Numbered from the stretch's first letter, positions 33,813 to 43,813 are shown. The stretch: DNA of 64,000 nt from Dyadobacter sp. 50-39 (GCA_001898145.1 MKSR01000012.1:310001-374000); one strand, 5' to 3'. The notes: generated from the letters alone by a model not told the origin. A program made the numbers and translations.

Positions 33813-34454
33813 ATGGCCCCATTGGAATCATTTTCCGCATTTACTCAACAGCTAACCCAGAAACTAACATTCCCGCTGCCTGGTGAAACCGCACACCAGG
33901 TAATGCAGGCTTCTTCCCGGCTCCGCCTGACTTTCAAGCCCAATGCCCGCACGCGAAAAAGTGCGGTACTGATCCTCTTTTATCCGTATCAAAACGAAAT
34001 CTACTTCCCGCTCATCCTGCGCCCGGCGTACGATGGTGTCCATAGCGGGCAGGTCGCGTTCCCCGGCGGGCGTTATGAGCTGAGCGATGAAAACCTGATC
34101 CGCACTGCATTGCGTGAAGCCCAGGAGGAGATCGGCTTACGGCTGACGGATGTAAAAATACTGGGTGCGCTGACCGAACTTTTCATTCCCGCAAGCAACT
34201 TTCAGGTCCTGCCGGTAGTGGCCGCAATGCCCTACCGCCCCGACTTCTACCCCGACCCAAGAGAGGTGGAAGATATTTTCGAGATCAAACTGGAAGAGAT
34301 TTCTGATATTAATATTATCGGATCCGGCGATATCCAAGTACGTGGGGAACAGGTACATGCGCCGCATTATATGGTGCAGGGCTATAAAATATGGGGCGCT
34401 ACGGCGATGATGATCAGTGAGCTGCTGGCGGTGCTGAATGCGCCGGTCGACTGA
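33813..34454 (+). CDS. Nudix hydrolase, probable coenzyme A pyrophosphatase
   Basis: A 213-residue Nudix protein. The Nudix box GGRYELSDENLIRTALREAQ continues as EEIGL, preceded by GVHSGQVAFPGG. The combination HSGQVAFPGG just ahead of the Nudix box is the UPF0035 signature of CoA pyrophosphatases (NudL type), which split CoA or its derivatives into phosphopantetheine and 3',5'-ADP. The start ATG at 33813 gives normal length. No partner gene is evident. Confidence 0.85.
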   Translation: MAPLESFSAFTQQLTQKLTFPLPGETAHQVMQASSRLRLTFKPNARTRKSAVLILFYPYQNEIYFPLILRPAYDGVHSGQVAFPGGRYELSDENLIRTALREAQEEIGLRLTDVKILGALTELFIPASNFQVLPVVAAMPYRPDFYPDPREVEDIFEIKLEEISDINIIGSGDIQVRGEQVHAPHYMVQGYKIWGATAMMISELLAVLNAPVD

Positions 34455-34618
34455 GTTTTATCGCTTATTTTGCTATATTAGCAGTTAATTCAACCTGATC
34501 TTCCGGTAAACTTCGCCCTGTTTCTTTCTTTTGAATGAGCCAGTCCCCCATGAAGACCGGGAAGCGAATGGCTGATCGACTTTTTCTGAGTACTTAAAAC
34601 CTGGTTCCTCCTGCATTT

Positions 34619-37426
34619 ATGGACGAAAACGGAGCTGCGCCCGACGTAGAAGATAGCGGATTGCATGATAAACTGCCCATTTCGGGCTTATACGAAAACT
34701 GGTTTCTTGATTATGCCTCTTATGTAATTCTGGAACGTGCCGTTCCGGCGGTCGAAGACGGCCTGAAACCCGTTCAGCGGCGTATTCTGCACGCGCTCAA
34801 CGAAATGGACGACGGCCGTTTCAACAAGGTGGCCAACGTGGTCGGTTCTTCGATGCAGTATCACCCGCACGGCGATGCGTCCATTTACGACGCCATCGTC
34901 AATATCGGGCAAAAGGAGCTGCTTTTCGATACGCAGGGCAACTGGGGCGATATCCGCACGGGCGACGGCGCGGCGGCGGCGCGTTACATCGAGGTACGTC
35001 TTTCGCGGTTCGGCAAAGACGTCGTTTTCAATGACGACACCACCGAATGGCAGCTTTCCTACGACGGCCGCAAACGCGAACCGATCACATTACCCGTCAA
35101 ATTCCCGCTCCTGCTCACGTTGGGTGTGGAGGGTATTGCGGTAGGTTTGTCCACCAAAATACTTCCGCATAACTTTTGCGAGCTGATCGAAGCATCGATC
35201 GGGATTTTGCAAGGAAAGGACGTCACCATCTACCCCGACTTCCTCACCGGAGGACTTGTAGATGTTTCCAACTACAACGACGGCCAGCGTGGCGGAAAAG
35301 TCCGGGTACGTGCCAAAATCGAGGAAGAGGATAAAAAGATGCTTGTCATCCGCGACATTCCTTTTGGTACTACCACCACTTCCCTGATCGAATCGATCAT
35401 CAAAGCTAACGATGCGGGGAAGATCAAGATCAAGAAAGTGGTGGATAACACCGCGGCGGATGTGGAAATCCAGGTGCACCTGGCCCCCGGCGTTTCGCCC
35501 GACATTACGATGGACGCCTTGTACGCGTTTACCGAATGCGAGGTATCCATTTCGCCGAATGCCTGTATCATTATAGCGGACAAACCGCATTTCGTCGGCG
35601 TTACCGACATTTTGAAATACAACACCCAGCAAACCGTCCATCTCTTGCAGCGTGAGCTGGAAATCAAGCGGCTGGCATTGCTGGAAAAAATACTCTACGG
35701 GTCGCTCGAAAAGATATTTATTGAAAACCGCATTTACCGCGATATCGAGGAATGCGAAACTTTCGAGGCGGTGATCCGTACGATCGACAAAGGATTGGAG
35801 CCTTACAAACCGCAGTTCTACCGTGAAATCACCGACGATGACATTGTAGAACTGACTGAAATCCGCATTAAGCGTATCTCGAAATACGACAGCTTCAAGG
35901 CCGACGAGCTGATGCGCAAATGGGAACAGGATCTTGCCGAAACCGAAGATAATCTGGCGCATATTACCCGCTTCGCGATCGAATATTTCCGTGATTTGTT
36001 GAAAAAATATGGCAAGGGAAGAGGCAGACGGACCGAAATCCGTGCATTCAACCAGATCGCGGCCAATATCGTAGCGGCCAACAACCAGAAGCTGTATGTC
36101 AACCGGGCGGAAGGTTTCATCGGTTATGGCCTGAAAAAGGACGAATACGTGATGGATTGCTCGGATATCGACGACATTATCGTGTTCAGGGGCGATGGCC
36201 GCTGCATGGTGACCAAAGTGCAGGACAAGGTGTTTGTGGGTAAAGACATTATCTATTGCGCTGTTTTCGTCAAAAACGATGAGCGGAAAGTCTACAACGT
36301 GGTGTACGTGGATGGTAAAACCGGCGTTTCCTATGCGAAACGGTTCCAGGTAACCGCCGTCACGCGCGACCGTGAATACGATCTGACGCAGGGAACGCCG
36401 AAATCGAAGATCACCTATTTCACGGCGAACGACAACGGCGAGGCCGAAATCATTACGGTGAACCTTCAAGCGCAAAGCAAGGCCAAAGTCAAGCAGTTTG
36501 ACTACAATTTTGCCGACCTGCTGATCAAAAACCGGAGTGCCATGGGTAACATTCTCACGAAATACCCGGTCCGGAAAATCACATTGAAATCGGCCGGGCG
36601 TTCGACGCTGGGTGGCGTGGATATGTGGTTCGACCCGATTATCGGGCGCCTCAACCGCGACGAGCGTGGTGAATACCTTGGCAATTTCGGTCCTACCGAT
36701 AATATCGTCGTCATTTACAAGGATGGCAGCTACGAGCTCACCAATTTCGACCTGACCAACCACTACGAGCCGCATGAGGTTTTGCTCGTCAAGAAATTCG
36801 ATCCCAAACTGCCCATTACGGCCATCTATTTTGATGCCGGGCAAAAGCAGCATTTTATCAAAAGGTTCAATATAGAGACCTCTTCTCTCGACAAGAAATT
36901 CCTTTTCATCAGCGACGCCAAAAACAGCAAGCTGATCCTCGCGAGCACGGATACCCGCCCGCGGCTGGAAATCGTTTATCCCAAAACGGCCCAGAAAGAG
37001 CAGACCACGGAAGAATACCTGGTGGAAGAAATGGTGGACATCCGGGGCTGGCGTGCACAGGGTAATCGCATCCCGAACGACAAGTTCAAGGATATCCGCT
37101 GGCTGGAACCGCTCGCTGTTCCCGTGGAAGAGGCACCCGCCGAACCTGCGGCGGAGGACCTGCCCGACGAGGACAGCGACGAAACTCCCGATGAAGAGGC
37201 CGGCGCCCCGGAGACCGGCGAGCCGACGGCCAGCGACCCGGCTACCGGCGAGCCCGCGAATGCTTTGGCGGAAAATACTGTTAATCCGGAGGGGGACGAC
37301 AGCGGAGAGCCCACCGGCATCGCCGAAGAAGAGGACAGCAGCCAAGAACCGAAAAGCGAATCAAAACCTAAAAAAGAAGGCAAGAAAGGTTCCGACCCGA
37401 AAAGCCAGCTCGGCCTGTTCGAATAG
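34619..37426 (+). CDS. parC: DNA topoisomerase IV subunit A
   Basis: A 935-residue type IIA topoisomerase A subunit that relaxes and decatenates DNA with ParE (not in the window). The breakage-reunion domain carries AVPAVEDGLKPVQRRILHAL, HPHGDASIYDAI and the active tyrosine Y123 in AAARYIEVRLSR. The C-terminal pinwheel domain spans about residues 500-820. After it comes an acidic, probably disordered tail of about 100 residues, then a lysine-rich patch (KPKKEGKKG) and the final QLGLFE, which resembles a sliding-clamp-binding motif. Assignment as ParC rather than GyrA rests on length, lack of the GyrA box, and Bacteroidota-type sequence. Confidence 0.92.
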   Translation: MDENGAAPDVEDSGLHDKLPISGLYENWFLDYASYVILERAVPAVEDGLKPVQRRILHALNEMDDGRFNKVANVVGSSMQYHPHGDASIYDAIVNIGQKELLFDTQGNWGDIRTGDGAAAARYIEVRLSRFGKDVVFNDDTTEWQLSYDGRKREPITLPVKFPLLLTLGVEGIAVGLSTKILPHNFCELIEASIGILQGKDVTIYPDFLTGGLVDVSNYNDGQRGGKVRVRAKIEEEDKKMLVIRDIPFGTTTTSLIESIIKANDAGKIKIKKVVDNTAADVEIQVHLAPGVSPDITMDALYAFTECEVSISPNACIIIADKPHFVGVTDILKYNTQQTVHLLQRELEIKRLALLEKILYGSLEKIFIENRIYRDIEECETFEAVIRTIDKGLEPYKPQFYREITDDDIVELTEIRIKRISKYDSFKADELMRKWEQDLAETEDNLAHITRFAIEYFRDLLKKYGKGRGRRTEIRAFNQIAANIVAANNQKLYVNRAEGFIGYGLKKDEYVMDCSDIDDIIVFRGDGRCMVTKVQDKVFVGKDIIYCAVFVKNDERKVYNVVYVDGKTGVSYAKRFQVTAVTRDREYDLTQGTPKSKITYFTANDNGEAEIITVNLQAQSKAKVKQFDYNFADLLIKNRSAMGNILTKYPVRKITLKSAGRSTLGGVDMWFDPIIGRLNRDERGEYLGNFGPTDNIVVIYKDGSYELTNFDLTNHYEPHEVLLVKKFDPKLPITAIYFDAGQKQHFIKRFNIETSSLDKKFLFISDAKNSKLILASTDTRPRLEIVYPKTAQKEQTTEEYLVEEMVDIRGWRAQGNRIPNDKFKDIRWLEPLAVPVEEAPAEPAAEDLPDEDSDETPDEEAGAPETGEPTASDPATGEPANALAENTVNPEGDDSGEPTGIAEEEDSSQEPKSESKPKKEGKKGSDPKSQLGLFE

Positions 37427-37552
37427 GCATCAGCGACAGCATTTTCGACGGCCTGCAACCAAAATACCCACCGGTTGCGTACATCAGATCCGAATGACGA
37501 TGTGCGCAACCGGGCAGAATTTCCAGGAATTCAAAAGGCAACGCGTGCACAG

Positions 37553-38203
37553 GTGAAAAAATTGATCAAAATCATATTAGCCTTATTATTTGCCTGCATG
37601 GTTTTCATCTTGCTCTGTAATTTCTGGGTGGTGTATTGTACGCGGCAATACTCGTTTTTCTCGATCGAAAGCCTGCCTCCGAACGACGTCGCGCTGGTGC
37701 TGGGCACGAGTAAAAAGTCTGAAAAAGGCGGTGAAAACCTCTTTTTCAAATACCGGATGGAGGCTACCGCCCGGCTTTTCAAAGAGGGGAAGATCAAATA
37801 CATTATCCTCAGCGGCAATAACGATTCGCGGTATTATAATGAACCGCTGGATATGCAGCGTGCGCTACTGAACCTGGGCATTCCTGAAAACGTGATGACG
37901 CTCGACTATGCCGGCTTCCGGACATTCGACTCGATCGTACGCTGCAAAAAGGTTTTCAACCAGGATAACTTTACCATCATTTCCCAAAATTTCCACAACG
38001 CGAGAGCATTATACATAGCTCACAATGAAGGCATCAATGCCATTTCCTTCGCTGCGCAGGATGTTCCCGATGGCTATTCTTTCCGTACGCTCGTGCGCGA
38101 GTACCTCGCGCGCCCGAAAGCCGTGCTCGACGTGCATATCCTGCGGCCGGCCGCGGACGTGACTTCCAATATTCAAATCGGTAAAAATGAGCATGAGGAA
38201 TGA
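37553..38203 (+). CDS. SanA-like DUF218 membrane protein
   Basis: About 216 residues from GTG 37553 (the frame is open from 37475, but this start places a basic N-terminus directly before the membrane segment). One transmembrane helix (IILALLFACMVFILLCNFWVV) is followed by a DUF218 domain: ALVLGTSKK, KYRMEATARLFKEGKIKYII, LSGNNDS, VMTLDYAGFRTFDSIVRCK. SanA-type proteins affect envelope permeability to vancomycin in enteric bacteria; the biochemical role is unknown. It overlaps the DUF5686 gene by ATGA. Confidence 0.87.
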   Translation: MKKLIKIILALLFACMVFILLCNFWVVYCTRQYSFFSIESLPPNDVALVLGTSKKSEKGGENLFFKYRMEATARLFKEGKIKYIILSGNNDSRYYNEPLDMQRALLNLGIPENVMTLDYAGFRTFDSIVRCKKVFNQDNFTIISQNFHNARALYIAHNEGINAISFAAQDVPDGYSFRTLVREYLARPKAVLDVHILRPAADVTSNIQIGKNEHEE

Positions 38204-40719
38204 GGCCGAGCCGGAACATAGCCGTCCTGATCCTCTTCCTTGGCCTCTTGTGCACAAAAGGCTTCTCTCAAACTACATACAGCATTAAGGGACGCATTAC
38301 CGATGCTTCCACGGGCGATCCCATTCCATTTGCCAACATAGGCATCCGCGGGCAGCCCGGCGGTACTACTACCAATTTCGACGGCATTTACGAGCTTAAA
38401 TTCAATCCGCCCGCCGATTCGATTACCGTGACGAATGTCGGCTATACCAGCCGCAGCAAAGCCATTGTGCCGGGCCTGACCGACCAGGTCCTGGACGTTC
38501 AGCTTACTCCGGGTGCGACGCAGCTGCGCGAGGTGAGGATCTTGGCGGGCGAGAACCCGGCTTATGCCGTGATGCGGAAAATTGTAGCCCGCAAAAAAAA
38601 CAACAATGCCGACGAACTGGCGGCCTACGAATACGAAGCCTATAACCGGATACAGATCGACATCGATAACCTTTCAAAAGGATTCCGGAACCGCAAACCG
38701 GTCAGAAAAATGAGCCATGTGCTCGAAAAGTTCGATGAGGTGAAGGGCGAAAACGGCGAAACGATCATCCCGATCTTTATTTCGGAATCGGTTTCCGGTG
38801 TTTTTTACCGCCGCAATCCGCAGAAGAAGAAGGAGGTGATCAACAAAACCAAAGTCTCGGGCGTAGGGTTGACCGACGGCAGTGTGGTTTCCCAGCTTAT
38901 AGGCTCCACATTCCAGCAGTATAATTTTTATAATAACTGGCTGAATATCCTGCAAAAGGACTTCGTTTCGCCGATTTCGGATAGCTGGAAGCTCTACTAC
39001 GAATATTACCTGGCGGATAGCGTGTTCAATGGCACCAACTATGATTACCACATCGATTTCGAGCCGCGGCAGAAACAGGACCTGGCATTTACCGGCTCGC
39101 TGTGGGTCGACGGGCAAACGTTCGCATTGACGCAAATCGATGTGGCGGTGGATAAACAGGCCAACCTCAACTACATCGACCGTATTAATATACAACAATC
39201 CTACGAGCTGTCCGACGATGAGAAAAGCTGGCTGCCGCACAAAACGCGAGTGCTCATCGATGTCGACGAACCAACGCCCCAGGCTGCCGGAATGCTCCTG
39301 AAATTCTATTCCACTCAATCCAAATACAAACTGAATGCGCCGCGTGATGGCCGTTTTTACGATACTGCGATTGAACTGGCAGAAAACTACCAGCAATACG
39401 ACTCCACTTTCTGGCTCAAAAACCGTCCCGAAGGCCTCAGCCCGAAGGAAAAACTGACTTTCGAGCTCATCGACTCCCTGAAAGCCCTGCCGGTAGTCAA
39501 AACCTACACCGAACTCCTCAACATTTTCGTCAACGGCTACAAAAGGATAGACAAATGGAATATCGACTTAGGGCCTTACCTGTTTTTGTATGCCTACAAC
39601 AAAGTAGAGGGGAACCGCTTCCGGCTCGGCTTCCGCACCGATCCGGGATTCAGTAAAAAGTGGATTTTCAGCGGTTACGGCGCCTATGGTACGCGCGACC
39701 GCGATTTCAAATACGGCGGCGGGCTCGATTACATTATCAGCCGCAAACCCTGGACGATGGCCGGCATTTCCTATTCCAAAGATCTGGAACGGCTGGGCCT
39801 GTCGCCCGAAGCGATTGGCCCGAGTACGATTTTCGGGGCGTTATCCCGGTTCGGCGCATTCCGACGGCCTTACTGGCAGCAGGATATTTCGGCTTATTTC
39901 AAACGAGAAGTCGTGAAAGGCCTCACGGGTAGCGTCCAGCTCCGCCACCGCACCTTCGATCCCCTGTTTGCATTTACCTACCGAACCGATCCCGCCGCCG
40001 GCGACCGCTCACCCGTAAAGAGCGCATTCGATATTACGGAGGTCAATTTCGAGGCGAGACTCGCTCAAAGGGAAACCTTTCTGCTGAATGATAATGAGCG
40101 CATCAGCATGGGAAATGGCAATTCTCCGGCATTTACACTGCGGTACACTCACGGTTTCAAGCATTTGCTGGGCGGGGATTTCAATTACAACAAATTCTCG
40201 TTCAATATCCGGCAAAGCTTTCGCGCCGGAGTGATCGGGCGTACCTATTACAATGTTACGCTGGGCTATATTCCTTCCACCCTACCCTACCCGTTGCTAT
40301 ACACGCCGTTGGGTAACGAGTCGTTCTTTTATGTAGAGAATGCCTATAACCTCATGCGCTATTTCGAGTTTATCAGCGACCGTTATTTCGCATTGCGTAT
40401 GGAGCATAATTTTGAGGGATTCCTCCTGAACCGCATCCCGGCGATCAAAAAACTGAAACTCAGAATGCTGGCAACCGGCAGAATTTTCTACGGAAGCATC
40501 AGTCAGGCCAACGAAACACTCACCACCACGACCGACGAATCGGGCAAGCCGGTGCTGGCGTTCAGCCGCTTGAATGCGAAACCTTACATTGAACTTGGCT
40601 ACGGGATCGACAATATCTTTCGCACCGGCCGCGTCGATTTCATCCACCGGCTTACCTACCTGAATAACCCGAATGTGACGCCGTTTGCGGTGAAGATTTC
40701 CTTCTGGTTTAAATTATGA
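38200..40719 (+). CDS. DUF5686 outer-membrane protein with carboxypeptidase-like regulatory domain
   Basis: An 839-residue predicted outer-membrane protein. Signal peptide (IAVLILFLGLLCTKGFS), a CarboxypepD_reg-like domain (about residues 28-110; IKGRITDASTGDPIPFANIG), a middle DUF5686 region (ENPAYAVMRKIVARKKNNN), and a C-terminal beta-barrel ending in an aromatic-rich strand (KISFWFKL). Family members are common in Bacteroidota and their role is unproven. Translation is coupled to the SanA-like gene by a 4-nt overlap; both may serve the envelope. Confidence 0.88.
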   Translation: MRPSRNIAVLILFLGLLCTKGFSQTTYSIKGRITDASTGDPIPFANIGIRGQPGGTTTNFDGIYELKFNPPADSITVTNVGYTSRSKAIVPGLTDQVLDVQLTPGATQLREVRILAGENPAYAVMRKIVARKKNNNADELAAYEYEAYNRIQIDIDNLSKGFRNRKPVRKMSHVLEKFDEVKGENGETIIPIFISESVSGVFYRRNPQKKKEVINKTKVSGVGLTDGSVVSQLIGSTFQQYNFYNNWLNILQKDFVSPISDSWKLYYEYYLADSVFNGTNYDYHIDFEPRQKQDLAFTGSLWVDGQTFALTQIDVAVDKQANLNYIDRINIQQSYELSDDEKSWLPHKTRVLIDVDEPTPQAAGMLLKFYSTQSKYKLNAPRDGRFYDTAIELAENYQQYDSTFWLKNRPEGLSPKEKLTFELIDSLKALPVVKTYTELLNIFVNGYKRIDKWNIDLGPYLFLYAYNKVEGNRFRLGFRTDPGFSKKWIFSGYGAYGTRDRDFKYGGGLDYIISRKPWTMAGISYSKDLERLGLSPEAIGPSTIFGALSRFGAFRRPYWQQDISAYFKREVVKGLTGSVQLRHRTFDPLFAFTYRTDPAAGDRSPVKSAFDITEVNFEARLAQRETFLLNDNERISMGNGNSPAFTLRYTHGFKHLLGGDFNYNKFSFNIRQSFRAGVIGRTYYNVTLGYIPSTLPYPLLYTPLGNESFFYVENAYNLMRYFEFISDRYFALRMEHNFEGFLLNRIPAIKKLKLRMLATGRIFYGSISQANETLTTTTDESGKPVLAFSRLNAKPYIELGYGIDNIFRTGRVDFIHRLTYLNNPNVTPFAVKISFWFKL

Positions 40720-40725
40720 TGGGGA

Positions 40726-41703
40726 TCAAATGCTTTTGAGGTCTTTCGAAGCATAGGTCAGATGCACTTCCTGCCCGATTTCGAGATCGGGCTTGTTGCG
40801 GTAAAAAGATAGCTGCTCCCTACCTTTCACACAACGCATTTCCCAATGATTGCCATGAAAGCGCATAGCCTCCACCTTGCCTGCCCAACGGCTTTTTTCC
40901 GGATTACGCGTCGGTTTGATCTTTTCGGGGCGAATGTAAAACTGCTTCTGGGCCTTATCGCCTGCTAACCAGTTGATATCGCCGGTCAGTTCGGCCACGT
41001 AGCTGCTGATGGGATTGTTGTATACTTCCTGCGGTGTTCCGATCTGGATAATCCGCCCGTCGCGCAGTACCGCAATCCTGTCCGACCACGCTAATGCGTC
41101 GGCGGCCTCGTGCGTGACAAATATGCAGCTCATTTTCTGTTGCCTGCGCAGGCGCTCGATCGCATCTGCGAGCACGCGGCGGTTATGGTTGTCCAAATGC
41201 GCAAACGGCTCGTCGAGCAGTAGCACATCGGGCATTTCGGCGATGGCTTTTGCAATGGCCGTACGCTGCTTTTCACCTCCGGAGAGCAATTTCGCTTTGC
41301 GGTCCTTCACGTTTTTCAACGCAGTCGTTTCCAAAAGCTCCGCTACTTTTTCAACGCGGTAGGACGGCTCGTAGAAGCGCAGCGAGTAGGCAATGTTCTC
41401 TTCCACCGTTTGGTTAGGAAACAATTCAAATTCCTGGTGGATGAGCCGGATCGCCTCGTGGCCCGGCATGAGCTCGCTCGCTACCGACTTTAAAACCTGC
41501 CCTTTGAAAAAAACATCACCCTGCTCCGCATCCAGGAAACGTCCCAGAATGCGTAGCAAGGTGCTTTTTCCCGACCCGCTTTCGCCCAGAATGCCCAGCC
41601 ACTCGCCCGGTGCCAGTTCGAGGTCGATGCCGGCAAGGACGGTGTCATTACCAAATGTTTTGGTGATCTGCTGTGCGCGCAGGGTCGGACGGGGCTGTTT
41701 CAT
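40726..41703 (-). CDS. Orphan ABC transporter ATP-binding protein
   Basis: A 325-residue ATPase: Walker A LGESGSGKSTLL, Q-loop LIHQEFELFP, signature LLSGGEKQRTAIAKAI, Walker B VLLLDEPFAHLD and the switch histidine in IFVTHEAADAL. The C-terminal part (about 240-325; IRPEKIKPTRNPEKS) looks like a TOBE-type domain, as in importer ATPases of the PotA/FbpC/CysA group. No permease or binding protein is encoded nearby. It lies 2 nt after the nitroreductase gene on the same strand, so the two form an operon. Confidence 0.85.
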   Translation of the reverse strand: MKQPRPTLRAQQITKTFGNDTVLAGIDLELAPGEWLGILGESGSGKSTLLRILGRFLDAEQGDVFFKGQVLKSVASELMPGHEAIRLIHQEFELFPNQTVEENIAYSLRFYEPSYRVEKVAELLETTALKNVKDRKAKLLSGGEKQRTAIAKAIAEMPDVLLLDEPFAHLDNHNRRVLADAIERLRRQQKMSCIFVTHEAADALAWSDRIAVLRDGRIIQIGTPQEVYNNPISSYVAELTGDINWLAGDKAQKQFYIRPEKIKPTRNPEKSRWAGKVEAMRFHGNHWEMRCVKGREQLSFYRNKPDLEIGQEVHLTYASKDLKSI

Positions 41704-41705
41704 GC

Positions 41706-42284
41706 TCAGGCCCAGGTGATTTTTGAATCAATGGTGCTATTGCGGCGTGCAGGCACCTCAGGCGCGTTGTGGTAGCCGAGATAATAAAGGCCGAGGCATT
41801 TCTGTCCCTCTGGCAGTTCCAGATACTCGCCGAGCTCTTTCAATACAGCGGGGCTGCTCCAATAGGAACCGATTCCATAGGCCGTTGCTGTCAGCCACAT
41901 ATTTTGTACTGCACAAGCTACTGCCGCGGTTTCTTCCCACTCAGGCAGGTCGTTCGGATGGAGTTCCGCATTGATCGCGATCACGCAGGCCGATTTCAGA
42001 ATTTTTTCGCCTGCCGCCTCGTAGCGTGCCTGCGAGAAAGATTCTGCCGGCGTGTTGTTGCGGTAACGCTCCATGAAAAAACTTGCGAGATGTTGTAATT
42101 TCTCCTGGCCTCTGAACACGATGAAACGCCACGGCTCCGTGCGCTTGTGGGTAGGCGCATAGTTGGCGTTTTCCAGGATATTTTCAAGGACTTCCTGCGG
42201 GATCTCCTTCTCAATATAGTTCGGTGGGAAAATGGCCCGGCGTGTGCGGATGATATGGTTAATGGTTTCTACTGTCTGTTCCAT
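41706..42284 (-). CDS. Nitroreductase-family flavoprotein
   Basis: A 192-residue FMN-dependent oxidoreductase: RTRRAIFPPNYIEKEIPQEV, NYAPTHKRTEPWRFIVFRG (FMN phosphate binding), AVACAVQNMWLTATAYGIGSYW and YYLGYHNAPEVPARR. This matches the nitroreductase fold (YdjA/TM1586-like, homodimer). Physiological substrate unknown. It is the first gene of a two-gene unit with the ABC ATPase. Confidence 0.9.
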   Translation of the reverse strand: MEQTVETINHIIRTRRAIFPPNYIEKEIPQEVLENILENANYAPTHKRTEPWRFIVFRGQEKLQHLASFFMERYRNNTPAESFSQARYEAAGEKILKSACVIAINAELHPNDLPEWEETAAVACAVQNMWLTATAYGIGSYWSSPAVLKELGEYLELPEGQKCLGLYYLGYHNAPEVPARRNSTIDSKITWA

Positions 42285-42457
42285 TATAAATTGTTTTACT
42301 ACTCAAAATTTGGTCAAAGGGCAAAACTAACGATTATACCCAAAATTTACCCCGAACTCGTGCTACTTTGCCGCTAAACCATTATTTTCAGCCTCCTCTT
42401 TCGCAAAACCCGTAATTTGGCGCGTCAAAACTCAACACCAATCAAACCTGAAATCGC

Positions 42458-42778
42458 ATGCTTGTTACTACTACCCCGAATATCGAAGGTAAAAGAATCG
42501 TGAAGTATATCGGACTGGTGAATGGAGAAGCCATTATCGGGGCCAACTTCGTCAAAGACTTCCTCGCGGGCATACGTGACGTGGTGGGCGGGCGCTCGGG
42601 CTCGTACGAGCAGGGACTACGGGAAGCCAAAAGCATTGCCATCCGCGAAATGATGGAACAGGCCCAGCGCCTGGGTGCCAATGCGGTGATCGGCGTAGAT
42701 ATAGATCTCGAAACGATCGGCAACGGCAGCTCCATGCTCATGGTGAGTGCCAACGGCACCGCGGTGTGCTATGAATGA
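42458..42778 (+). CDS. YbjQ/UPF0145-family protein
   Basis: A 106-residue protein of the YbjQ (DUF74) family: [73 protein letters not shown]. Members form pentameric rings and are sometimes called heavy-metal-binding, but their function is not settled. The gene ends one base before the stop codon of convergent metF. The box CTACTTTG near 42362-42369 may be part of its promoter. Confidence 0.88.
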   Translation: MLVTTTPNIEGKRIVKYIGLVNGEAIIGANFVKDFLAGIRDVVGGRSGSYEQGLREAKSIAIREMMEQAQRLGANAVIGVDIDLETIGNGSSMLMVSANGTAVCYE

Positions 42779-43735
42779 TCAAAAGACGCCGCGGGCTATC
42801 TGTGCTACATTATCGGATTTACCCATGGTGTAAAAATGCAGGACGGGCACACCGTACGCCATCAGCTCTTTGCACTGCCGGATACCCCATTCGATGCCTA
42901 CCTGCCGCACCTCCTTATCAGTCGCGCATTGCGCTACTTCGTTCACGAGTTCCTGCGGGAATTCCAGGTGGAATATGTCGGCGAGGACCGTTAGCTGCTT
43001 TTTGGTAGACAATGGTTTTAAACCGGGAATAATCGGCACGGTGATGCCCTCGGCGCGGCAGCGTTCCACAAAGGTGAAATACTTCCTGTTATCGAAAAAC
43101 ATCTGGGTCACAATATAGTTGCCCCCGAGCTCTATCTTCTTTTTCAATGCCGCATAATCCGTGTCGAACGACTCGGCATCGAAATGCTTTTCAGGATACC
43201 CGGCAACGCCAATGCAGAAGTCGGTCGGCGCACTTTCGGTTTCCGCATTAAGCAGGATTCCCTTATTCATATTATCCACCTGCGTCACCAGCTCCGATGC
43301 GTACGAATGCCCGCCCGGCTTGGGCCTGAAAACACCGGCAGACCGTTCGGCATCCCCTCGCAGCACCAGTACATTATCGATTCCCAGGTAGTGCAAATCG
43401 ATGAGCACGTCTTCGGTTTCGTCTTTGGTAAAGCCGCCGCAAATCACATGCGGTACGGCATCCACTTTAAAACGTTCCATGAGGCGGGCGCAAATACCCA
43501 CGGTACCAGGCCGCTTACGGATGGGAATACGCTCTATGGTGCCGTCGGGCCCTACCCGGTCGATCAGTTCTTCGCGGTGATAGGTGACATCTACAAACGG
43601 AGGATTGAACTCCATTAAAGATTCGATGGAATTGAGCAGTTCATTGATATTCTGCCCTTTCAGCGGGGGGATGATCTCGATCGAGAACAGGGGCTTACCT
43701 TCGGCGCGGCGAATGTACTCGGTTACTTTCGTCAT
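42779..43735 (-). CDS. metF: Methylenetetrahydrofolate reductase
   Basis: A 318-residue FAD TIM-barrel enzyme that reduces 5,10-methylene-THF to 5-methyl-THF for methionine synthesis. Motifs: FSIEIIPPLKGQNINELL, FVDVTYHREELIDR, GIDNVLVLRGDAER, and YIVTQMFFDNRKYF. The frame opens at 43780, but the ATG at 43735 (MTKVTEYIRR) matches the family start. A strong terminator-like hairpin lies 43-78 nt upstream, inside what should be its leader, pointing to transcriptional attenuation. Confidence 0.96.
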   Translation of the reverse strand: MTKVTEYIRRAEGKPLFSIEIIPPLKGQNINELLNSIESLMEFNPPFVDVTYHREELIDRVGPDGTIERIPIRKRPGTVGICARLMERFKVDAVPHVICGGFTKDETEDVLIDLHYLGIDNVLVLRGDAERSAGVFRPKPGGHSYASELVTQVDNMNKGILLNAETESAPTDFCIGVAGYPEKHFDAESFDTDYAALKKKIELGGNYIVTQMFFDNRKYFTFVERCRAEGITVPIIPGLKPLSTKKQLTVLADIFHLEFPQELVNEVAQCATDKEVRQVGIEWGIRQCKELMAYGVPVLHFYTMGKSDNVAQIARGVF

Positions 43736-43777
43736 GATGAATGCGTGGTGTGTTGTAAAACGAGTACAAAGAAAGCA

Positions 43778-43813
43778 CAAAAAAAATGGCCTACCGCATT
43801 ACAGTAGGCCATT
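43778..43813 (-). terminator. Intrinsic terminator in front of metF
   Basis: Read on the minus strand, AATGGCCTAC (43813-43804) and GTAGGCCATT (43794-43785) form a perfect 10-bp stem with a 9-nt loop, followed by a run of eight T. It lies about 45 nt upstream of the metF ATG, so it either attenuates metF or ends a small RNA. Confidence 0.88.

Noticed and set aside
35090-37345. 751-codon open frame antisense to parC
   Set aside because: It is a shadow of a GC-rich coding strand; the translation is rich in His, Phe and Arg with no family resemblance.
37475-37552. A 26-residue N-terminal extension of the SanA-like protein from TTG 37475
   Set aside because: The extension is hydrophilic and would put residues before the membrane helix that the family lacks; GTG 37553 gives a normal N-terminus.
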